Shown one piece after another: positions 1 through 6,259 of a stretch of 8,437 bases of DNA. Below the pieces are notes generated by a model, which was given only the letters and a program-made list of their open reading frames with translations, was not told where the DNA came from and ran no database searches. Location of the stretch: assembly GCA_019307645.1 (NCBI GenBank), contig JAFDJF010000058.1, positions 1 to 8,437 of the forward strand, in the 5' to 3' direction. The translations under genes and the position numbers were made by a program. This DNA is from Deltaproteobacteria bacterium. Its GTDB lineage: Bacteria; Desulfobacterota; DSM-4660; Desulfatiglandales; Desulfatiglandaceae. Each line of letters opens with the position of its first letter. The stretch's first letter is position 1.

Positions 1-135
1 GTCGCGGGCTGCAGGGAGCTTCAATTATCTTCATCTTATACCCATGGACGGGCGGAGTATTTTATGTTATACGCATCAAGAATTGGTTAACGCCCTTTAT
101 TCATGACAGATACATTGTTTGCTGAGAGAAATGAA
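1..135. other. Window-edge stretch upstream of pump operon, no confident gene
   Basis: All three forward frames are open from the window edge. They stop at TAA 88-90, TGA 104-106 and TGA 123-125, so the 3' end of an upstream gene may lie here, but no frame has a recognisable motif. The frame ending at 125 is the most hydrophobic and resembles a membrane-protein tail. The frame ending at 106 contains an ATG at 44 (20 codons), and its TGA overlaps the alternative ATG at 103 of the next gene (ATGA). TTATAC occurs twice (36-41 and 67-72), but neither copy has a credible -35 box at normal spacing. I see no regulator-type palindrome and no terminator. Confidence 0.3.
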
Positions 136-1701
136 ATGAAATCATTGCTATCGCGCCTCGGAAATCTCATTATTCTTGTTTTATTGGCAAGCGGATGTGC
201 AGTAGGTCCGGATTTTGTTCAACCTGATGCACCGTCCCAGGAGGAGTGGATCGATAGCGGGTTACCGCAGATGAAGACTGAACCGGCAGATCTCACCTCA
301 TGGTGGAAGATCTTTAATGATCCGGTGCTCGATTCACTAATAGAGACTGCGTACAGGCAGAACCTGCCGTTGCAGATCGCCGGGCTCCGCATCATGGAGG
401 CCCGGGCGCAATTAGGAATTGCCGTTGGGGGGCAGTATCCGCAGGTTCAGCAGTTTAGCGGGTCTGCGGCCGCAGTGGAAGTAAGCGAAAATGCACCGAA
501 CGCAGCGGCCGCTGATAAATTCTATTACGATTTCCAGCTCGGCTTTGACGCTGCATGGGAGCTTGACTTCTGGGGCCGCTTCCGCAGAGGTATTCAATCT
601 ACCGAGGCAAATCTGCTCGCTTCGGTTGCAGGCTATGATGATGCACTGGTGACGCTAACCGCTGAAACGGCCCGTGCCTATGTTCTGATTCGCACTTTTG
701 AGGAGCGGATCGTGATTGCTCAGGAGAATGTAGCGATTCAGAAGAGGAGTCTTGAAATAGCAGAGGCGCTTTTTGAAGGCGGCCTGGTTTCCGAGCTTGA
801 CATGCAGCAGGCAAGGGCGCTCCTGAATGACACAGAAGCAACAATCTCACGTCTGAAAATCGGTTTTCGACAGGCACAGCACGGACTCAGTATTTTACTT
901 GGTATTCCTCCCGGAGAGTTAAAGAATGTACTTGTTGAATCCGGGGCCGTGCCTGATGCTCCGCCGGAAGTGGTTGTGGGAATCCCGGCTGATCTGCTTC
1001 GCAGACGGCCCGATATTCGCAGTGCTGAACTGCAGGCGGCAGCACAGAGCGCCCGTATTGGAGTAGCGAAAGCGGATCTGTACCCGCAATTTTCCCTCGT
1101 TGGGTCTATAGGACTGCAAACGAGTGAAAAGGGCGGGTTACCTTCCAATAATGCAAGCTTCAGTGACCTTTTTGATTCGGACAGCCTTACCTACTTTGCT
1201 GGCCCTTCAATTCGATGGCCATTTTTGAATTATGGAAGGATAACGAACAGTGTGCGGATTCAGGACGCCCGGTTCCAGCAGTTGATTGTGAACTATCAGC
1301 TCACTGTTCTCAATGCATACCGGGAAGTGGAAGACGCCATAGTAGGATTTATGAGTTCGCAGGAACAGGCAAAATATCTTGCTGACAGCGTGCAAGCATC
1401 CAAGCGATCTGTGGATCTCTCTCTCATTCAGTACCGTGAAGGTATTGCGGACTATCAGCGGGTATTAGATACTCAGCGCTTCCTGACCCAGGAGCAGGAT
1501 CTCCTGACATCCGTCAACGGTGAAATAGCCCTCAACCTGATTGCCATGTACAAGGCCCTGGGTGGCGGATGGCAGATTCGTGAGGGAAAAGGCTTTGTGA
1601 ACGAAGAGACAAAAGAGGAAATGCGACAGAGAACGAACTGGGGGAACATGCTGTCGCCGGAAGAACTCGAGAATATAACAGAAGAAAAAGTGGTGGAGTA
1701 A
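136..1701 (+). CDS. RND efflux outer-membrane factor, NodT/OprM-type lipoprotein
   Basis: This is the outer-membrane channel of a tripartite efflux pump. It would form a trimeric beta-barrel plus periplasmic alpha-barrel that docks with the adaptor encoded next. I chose ATG 136 (521 residues) over ATG 103 (532). The shorter form begins MKSLLSRLGN, a proper basic n-region, and has GAGAGA six bases upstream. The 11 extra residues carry several acids and have no ribosome-binding site. Numbered from 103, a lipobox ends at Cys32 (LLASGC) and is followed by AVGPDF, the usual family start. Then come WWKIFNDPVLDSLI (67-80), AWELDFWGRFRR (151-162, end of the first OEP repeat's strand region), PADLLRRRPDIRSAE (295-309, start of the second repeat), NYGRI (376-380) and YKALGGGW (483-490). 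A charged tail of about 42 residues follows. Length and motif order are normal for the family, so it looks intact. Substrate cannot be inferred from this component. Confidence 0.95.
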   Translation: MKSLLSRLGNLIILVLLASGCAVGPDFVQPDAPSQEEWIDSGLPQMKTEPADLTSWWKIFNDPVLDSLIETAYRQNLPLQIAGLRIMEARAQLGIAVGGQYPQVQQFSGSAAAVEVSENAPNAAAADKFYYDFQLGFDAAWELDFWGRFRRGIQSTEANLLASVAGYDDALVTLTAETARAYVLIRTFEERIVIAQENVAIQKRSLEIAEALFEGGLVSELDMQQARALLNDTEATISRLKIGFRQAQHGLSILLGIPPGELKNVLVESGAVPDAPPEVVVGIPADLLRRRPDIRSAELQAAAQSARIGVAKADLYPQFSLVGSIGLQTSEKGGLPSNNASFSDLFDSDSLTYFAGPSIRWPFLNYGRITNSVRIQDARFQQLIVNYQLTVLNAYREVEDAIVGFMSSQEQAKYLADSVQASKRSVDLSLIQYREGIADYQRVLDTQRFLTQEQDLLTSVNGEIALNLIAMYKALGGGWQIREGKGFVNEETKEEMRQRTNWGNMLSPEELENITEEKVVE

Positions 1702-1751
1702 TGGGAAGAAACAATACGACAATCTCCCGGTGCCCCACAAATTTTATGTAA
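1701..1751 (+). other. 16-codon mini-ORF bridging channel and adaptor genes
   Basis: The ATG at 1701-1703 overlaps the stop of the channel gene as TAATG. The frame runs 16 codons (MGRNNTTISRCPTNFM) to TAA 1749-1751. That stop sits on the ribosome-binding site of the adaptor gene (TAAGGCAGGTG). GGTGG at 1692-1696 could serve as its own Shine-Dalgarno. It is too short for family recognition. If translated, it would keep ribosomes moving to the next start. It may equally be a chance frame. Confidence 0.25.
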
Positions 1752-1759
1752 GGCAGGTG
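1751..1759 (+). promoter_or_regulatory. Ribosome-binding site of the adaptor gene
   Basis: AGGCAGGTG lies four bases before ATG 1764. Its AGGTG core matches the 16S rRNA tail and supports 1764 as the adaptor start, together with the signal peptide that begins there. Confidence 0.6.
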
Positions 1760-1763
1760 TTAT

Positions 1764-2867
1764 ATGAAAGACCATATTAAAAGCACAGTTTTCATATTAT
1801 TCTCCCTATTCCTGATCTCAGGATGTTCAAAGGAAGAGCCTCCAAAGAAAGAAGTAGTCCGCTCTGTAAAGGCGATGCAGGTTGGAGGTCCGGAGGCTTT
1901 GACAGGACGAACGTTCCCGGGGAAGGCGCGGGCATCCCAAGAGGCAGACCTTTCCTTTCGTGTAAACGGGACTCTGTCCCAGTTTCCCGTCAAGGTAGGA
2001 GATGAGGTGCAAGAAGGTCAGCTCCTGGTGCGTCTTGACCCACGTGACTACGAGGTAAACCTCAGAAATACCCAGGGACAGCTTGACAGGGCCCGGGCCG
2101 CATTGAAGCTGGCCCAGAGCAATTACACGCGCGTAGTGAAAATCAGGGAAAAAGATCCGGGAGCCATAAGCGAGGCTATGATCGATCTTAAACTGGGTGA
2201 TCGTGACAGTGCAAAAGCGCAGGTTACATCACTGGAGGCTCAAGTCGCCACTGCAAAGGATGCCTTGAGCTATACCTACCTGAAGGCCCCTTTCAGCGGC
2301 ACCGTTGTTGAGACTTTTGTCGAGAATTATGAAGATGTCAATGCAAAGCAGCCGATTGTGAGAGTCGTTGATACAAGCAGAATTGAATTCGTCGTAAATA
2401 TTCCCGAAAACCTCATTTCATATGCCCCAAAAGTGAAAAAAGTCTATGTCCGGTTTGATCCTTTCCCTGACCATGAAATTTCAGGGGTTATAAAGGAGAT
2501 CGGTAAGGAGGCTTCCAGAACCACCCGGACATACCCCGTTACCCTGATCATGGACCAGCCTGATGACATAAAAATCCTCCCGGGGATGGCCGGGCAGGCA
2601 CGTGGTGAACTAGAGCCAGGAGTTGTTGTCGGAAGCGAAGGAATCATGGTCCCTATCTCAGCTGTTTTCGCAACAGATACAGAAAAGCAGAACTTTGTGT
2701 GGGTCATTGATGAAAAAAGCGGACAGGTGACCCTGCGGGAAGTAAAAGCAGGAGAACTCTCGGACCAGGGCATTATGATAGACGAAGGACTCAAGTCTGG
2801 CGAATGGATAGTCATTGCGGGAGTTCATTCACTTCGAGAAGGGCAGAAGGTCAGGATTATTCAATGA
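1764..2867 (+). CDS. RND efflux periplasmic adaptor lipoprotein (AcrA/HlyD family)
   Basis: Membrane-fusion protein that couples the inner-membrane RND transporter to the outer-membrane channel. It has 367 residues, normal for AcrA-like adaptors. A lipoprotein signal peptide (hydrophobic 8-18) ends in LISGC with lipidated Cys21, so it should be anchored to the periplasmic face of the inner membrane. Residues about 65-97 (FRVNGTLSQFPVKVGDEVQEG, then LLVRLDPRDYE) form the first half of the lipoyl domain. Residues about 98-168 are the alpha-helical hairpin, rich in Ala, Gln and charged residues. SYTYLKAPFSGTVV (169-182) is the second lipoyl half. Residues about 205-290 are the beta-barrel, including the ILPGMAGQARGEL segment, and the rest is the membrane-proximal domain ending LREGQKVRIIQ. 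It lies 62 bases after the channel gene and 102 before the transporter gene. No truncation or frameshift is seen. Confidence 0.95.
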   Translation: MKDHIKSTVFILFSLFLISGCSKEEPPKKEVVRSVKAMQVGGPEALTGRTFPGKARASQEADLSFRVNGTLSQFPVKVGDEVQEGQLLVRLDPRDYEVNLRNTQGQLDRARAALKLAQSNYTRVVKIREKDPGAISEAMIDLKLGDRDSAKAQVTSLEAQVATAKDALSYTYLKAPFSGTVVETFVENYEDVNAKQPIVRVVDTSRIEFVVNIPENLISYAPKVKKVYVRFDPFPDHEISGVIKEIGKEASRTTRTYPVTLIMDQPDDIKILPGMAGQARGELEPGVVVGSEGIMVPISAVFATDTEKQNFVWVIDEKSGQVTLREVKAGELSDQGIMIDEGLKSGEWIVIAGVHSLREGQKVRIIQ

Positions 2868-2902
2868 CGAAGTGTGGAAGTAAGGAAGGTCGAAGAGAGT
2901 GA
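2864..2902 (+). other. 12-codon mini-ORF overlapping the adaptor stop (ATGA)
   Basis: The ATG at 2864-2866 overlaps the adaptor stop TGA 2865-2867. The frame encodes MTKCGSKEGRRE and ends at TGA 2900-2902. A good Shine-Dalgarno, CAGGA at 2852-2856, sits seven bases upstream inside the adaptor gene. The next mini-ORF begins within its last bases. It has no recognisable protein family; a coupling role is inference. Confidence 0.3.
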
Positions 2903-2973
2903 GCACTGAAGCTTCAAAGGTTGCTAGTTTGAAAGGCCAGAGAAACTGTAGACCAGAGAGAAGAAAGACATGA
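2899..2973 (+). other. 24-codon mini-ORF joining to the RND start (GTGA and ATGA overlaps)
   Basis: GTG 2899-2901 overlaps the stop of the preceding mini-ORF as GTGA. A strong ribosome-binding sequence, AAGGAAGGT (2882-2890), sits eight bases before it. The frame runs 24 codons, a Ser/Lys/Arg-rich peptide ending PERRKT, to TGA 2971-2973. That stop overlaps the RND start ATG 2970 as ATGA. Together with the 12-codon frame it spans the whole gap between adaptor and transporter. The RND gene itself has only a weak site (GAGAGAAG, 2956-2963), which would fit reinitiation. Whether the peptide is made cannot be told from sequence. Confidence 0.35.
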
Positions 2974-5900
2974 ATCTTACTAAAACAGCAATAGAAAAAA
3001 AGGCTGTCACATACTTTGTCACCTTCCTGTTGGTCCTTGCGGGGATCGGAAGCTTCTTTTCGTTGGGCCAGCTTGAAGATCCGGCGTTCAGTATTAAGAC
3101 TGCGGTTGTCGTTACTCAATACCCTGGCGCAAGTGCGGAAGAGGTGGAGCTTGAAGTCACAGATCGTATCGAGGTGGCCCTGCAGCAGCTCAAAACGATT
3201 GATTATCTCAAGTCCTTCTCGGCCCCGGGTTATTCACAGATATGGGTGAACATTAAACCCCAGTACTGGTCCGATAAGTTACCGCAAGTCTGGGATGAGA
3301 TGCGGCGGAAGATCCGCGAAATTGAGACATCACTTCCCCCGGGGGCTAATAGACCTATGATCAATGACGACTTCGGTGATGTCTACGGCCTTCTTATGGC
3401 AATCACCGGGGATGGTTTTTCCTATGCGGAAATGGAACAAGCAGCCAAAGACCTCAAGAAAGAACTCAGCCTGGTTGAAGATGTGGCTCGCGTGGAACTT
3501 TGGGGAGTGCAGGCAAAGGTGATTTACCTTGAGGCCTCGGAAAGTCAACTGTCCCAACTGGGTCTCTCTGATGCGAGTGTCCTCAACACATTACAACAGC
3601 AGAACATGGTGGTTGATGCCGGCAGCGTGAATATTCAGGATGTGCGGGCCCGTATTGCTCCTTCGGGAGAATTTCGTTCTCCGGAAGACATTGGTGAACT
3701 GGCCATTCATCCCTCCATGATAGACAGCCTGCAGGCTGTCAGCAGGGGAAAGCCCTATAGGGGGACCGACGAGTTAATCCGCATCCGTGATATCGGGACT
3801 GTTAAGCGTGGATATGCTGACCCTCCCAAAACCATGATGCGTTTTAACGGGAAGCCGGCTTTGGCGATTTCTATCACGAACATTGCTGGGACCAATGTTG
3901 TTGACATGGGCAAGGCTGTTGATGCTCGGATGGAAGAGCTGGTCGCTGAGCTGCCCGTCGGCCTGGACATTCATCAGGTCCATTGGATGTCGGATATAGT
4001 CGAAGCCTCGGTTAACGGATTCTTCATTAACCTGGGAGAGGCTGTTCTCATTGTTCTCATTGTGCTGGCCGCTGCCATGGGCTGGCGCATGGGCGTTCTT
4101 ATTGGCATTGATTTAATTTTGACAATCCTCGGCACATTCATTGTTATGGCTCTGATGGGTATCGATCTACAGCGCATGTCTCTTGGTGCCCTTGTTATTG
4201 CCCTTGGCATGATGGTTGACAACTCAATTGTTGTGGCCGATGGTTTTGTTGTGCGAGTGCGAAAAGGGATGGACCGCAAGGAGGCAGCTATCGAAGCTGC
4301 CGGTGGGCCTGCCATGCCGCTTTTAGGGGCTACCATCGTTGCGGTTATGGCATTTTATCCCATTGGTGGATCTCCGGAAAGCACAGGCGAATATTGCCTA
4401 TCCCTGATGCTGGTAGTTGGGATATCCCTGTTGGTCAGTTGGGTGATCTCCATGACCCTGACCCCGATCAAATGCATTGATATGTTGCCTGCCCCAAAAC
4501 CGGGTCAACAGGATGACGACGAATATGGAGGCAAGTTTTTCGTCATATTTCGCAGGGTCCTTGAGAAAGCCATTCGTTTTCGCGTCGTGTTCATGGCTTC
4601 AATAATTGGATTGCTGGTAATGTCTTTTCTCGGGTTTGGATTTGTCGAACAGCTCTTTTTTCCGGACTCGTCCATGAGCAAGTTCATGATCGATTTTTAT
4701 GCGCCGCAGGGCACCCGAATTGAAACAGTATCAGCAGAACTGACCAAGCTGGAGGAGAAACTTCTGAAGGATGAACGGGTCGACAAAGTCTCGGCATTCA
4801 TTGGTGCTGGTCCTCCTCGGTTTTATCTGCCTGTTGAGCCCGAGGCAGGAAACTCTGCTTACGGTCAGCTGATTGTGAACCTGCATGACTTTCGTGAGAT
4901 TGACGGCCTGATAGCTGACCTGTCCCCATGGCTTGTCGAGACCTATCCCGACGCCATGGTGCCCGTGCGGAAATTCGGGGTTGGTCCGGCCAAAACCTGG
5001 TCATTTGAATATCGTATTGGTGGTCCGGCGATTGCAGACATGAACGTTTTACGGGCTCTTGCTGGAGAGATGCTGGCAGTTCTGGGCGATGAACCACTGG
5101 TTGGAGCCATGCAGATCGACTGGCGTCAGAAGGTACCGGGCATTGTTCCAGTGTACAATCAGGATCGCGCGAGATTGGCTGGGGTTAGCCGTGAAAATGT
5201 AGCCAATGCTACCAAACGAGCCTATGACGGCCGCACTGTAGGTTTGTATCGCGAACAAGACGAACTGATGCCGATCATCTTGCGCCATGCTGAGGATGAA
5301 AGGACGAGTATTGCGTCTTTTGATACCCTGCAGGTCTCCCCCGGTCTCTCCACAACGACCTTGCCGATTGCCCAGGTCATTGATGGCGTTGAATTGCAGT
5401 GGGAAGAAACAAGAATCTACAGGCGGGACAGGAGGCGCACAATTACTGTTCAGGCGAATCCGGTCCTAGGAGTAACATTGCCGACCTTGGTGGCGAAAGT
5501 CAAAGAGAAGGTCGAAGCCATTGAACTCCCCCCAGGGTATAAGGGTGAGTGGGGAGGTATTACAGAAGATCAGGCTAACTCCCAAAAGGGCCTAATCCCG
5601 GGAGTGATTCCAGCGTTTATTATTATTCTGTTGATCATTGTAATGCTGTTCAATGCCTATCGACCGCCGATTGTTATTCTTTTAACTATTCCTTTTGCCA
5701 TGATTGGCATGACGTTCGGCCTGCTGGTATTTAATGCTCCTTTTGGTTTCATGGCCCTGCTCGGTGCTATGAGCCTTGTAGGTATGATGATAAAAAATGC
5801 TATTGTTTTACTTGATGAAGTGAATGCCAATCTGTCTTTGGGAAAAGCCCCATATGATTCCGTAATTGGTGCGGCCATGTCCCGCCTACGGCCGGTGGTC

Positions 5901-6077
5901 CTTGCTGCAGCCACGACAGTCCTTGGAGTAGTTCCGCTTCTTCAGGATGTCTTCTGGATTGGTATGGCTGTTACTATAATGGCAGGTCTTGCTTTTGGGA
6001 CCATTCTTACCATGCTCGTCGTACCTGTTCTGTACGCAACATTTTACCGAATTCGGTCACCGAAAGAGGCTGGGTAG
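2970..6077 (+). CDS. RND inner-membrane efflux transporter (AcrB/HAE1 superfamily)
   Basis: Proton-driven antiporter that should form a homotrimer and export small molecules through the adaptor and channel encoded upstream. At 1035 residues it is the normal full length. TM1 lies near residues 13-33. A first periplasmic porter and docking region spans about 35-340, with TM2-TM6 at about 345-500. A linker and TM7 (537-558) follow, then a second periplasmic region about 560-870 and TM8-TM12 about 875-1025. In TM4, GMMVDNSIVVADGF (413-426) keeps the proton-relay Asp (D417) but has Asn418 where AcrB has its second Asp. In TM10, IKNAIVLLDE keeps the essential Lys (K942). FNDEFGD-like INDDFGDVYG (131-140) and STGEYCLSL (471-479) resemble a divergent HAE1 subgroup that I associate with TriC-like pumps; this subgroup call is from memory. 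It is the last gene of the pump operon. Substrate is unknown: it could be antibiotics, detergents, bile acids, fatty acids or a metabolite. Confidence 0.95.
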   Translation: MNLTKTAIEKKAVTYFVTFLLVLAGIGSFFSLGQLEDPAFSIKTAVVVTQYPGASAEEVELEVTDRIEVALQQLKTIDYLKSFSAPGYSQIWVNIKPQYWSDKLPQVWDEMRRKIREIETSLPPGANRPMINDDFGDVYGLLMAITGDGFSYAEMEQAAKDLKKELSLVEDVARVELWGVQAKVIYLEASESQLSQLGLSDASVLNTLQQQNMVVDAGSVNIQDVRARIAPSGEFRSPEDIGELAIHPSMIDSLQAVSRGKPYRGTDELIRIRDIGTVKRGYADPPKTMMRFNGKPALAISITNIAGTNVVDMGKAVDARMEELVAELPVGLDIHQVHWMSDIVEASVNGFFINLGEAVLIVLIVLAAAMGWRMGVLIGIDLILTILGTFIVMALMGIDLQRMSLGALVIALGMMVDNSIVVADGFVVRVRKGMDRKEAAIEAAGGPAMPLLGATIVAVMAFYPIGGSPESTGEYCLSLMLVVGISLLVSWVISMTLTPIKCIDMLPAPKPGQQDDDEYGGKFFVIFRRVLEKAIRFRVVFMASIIGLLVMSFLGFGFVEQLFFPDSSMSKFMIDFYAPQGTRIETVSAELTKLEEKLLKDERVDKVSAFIGAGPPRFYLPVEPEAGNSAYGQLIVNLHDFREIDGLIADLSPWLVETYPDAMVPVRKFGVGPAKTWSFEYRIGGPAIADMNVLRALAGEMLAVLGDEPLVGAMQIDWRQKVPGIVPVYNQDRARLAGVSRENVANATKRAYDGRTVGLYREQDELMPIILRHAEDERTSIASFDTLQVSPGLSTTTLPIAQVIDGVELQWEETRIYRRDRRRTITVQANPVLGVTLPTLVAKVKEKVEAIELPPGYKGEWGGITEDQANSQKGLIPGVIPAFIIILLIIVMLFNAYRPPIVILLTIPFAMIGMTFGLLVFNAPFGFMALLGAMSLVGMMIKNAIVLLDEVNANLSLGKAPYDSVIGAAMSRLRPVVLAAATTVLGVVPLLQDVFWIGMAVTIMAGLAFGTILTMLVVPVLYATFYRIRSPKEAG

Positions 6078-6086
6078 AGGGCTACC
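6073..6086 (+). other. Small stem-loop at the RND stop codon
   Basis: GGTAG-AGGG-CTACC is a perfect 5-bp stem with a 4-base loop that includes the RND stop TAG (6075-6077). No T-run follows (next bases GAATTCTGG), so it does not look like an intrinsic terminator. Confidence 0.25.
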
Positions 6087-6259
6087 GAATTCTGGCATTA
6101 TTTCTTCTCGGCTGACTGCGAAATGTGCAGCCCTACCAGTCGTGCAACCAGAACTGCTATGTATAACTGACCGGTAACGGCTTCGAGGGTAGAGAGGGCT
6201 CTTGCCGGAGGCAGTACAGGCGTGATGTCACCATGCCTTCAAGGAAATGAGAGCGTAGG
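6078..6259. other. 182-base intergenic gap, RND gene to glycerate kinase
   Basis: No reading frame with family features is visible. The gap holds a possible long stem, CCGGTAA (6171-6177) with TTGCCGG (6202-6208), seven pairs including one G-T, around a 24-base loop. The word GGGTAGAGGGCT at 6072-6083 recurs with two extra bases at 6187-6200. I see no convincing sigma-70 promoter and no T-rich terminator. The gap is long enough for the kinase to have its own promoter, but the sequence does not prove that. Confidence 0.35.

Noticed and set aside
1465..2012. Overlapping minus-strand frames around the channel-adaptor junction
   Set aside because: They are shadows of the two plus-strand genes with no motifs and no ribosome-binding sites.
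3336..3345. CCCCCGGGGG palindrome in the RND gene as a regulatory site
   Set aside because: It encodes the Pro-Pro-Gly turn of SLPPGANRP in the porter domain, which is common in this family, so coding constraint explains it.
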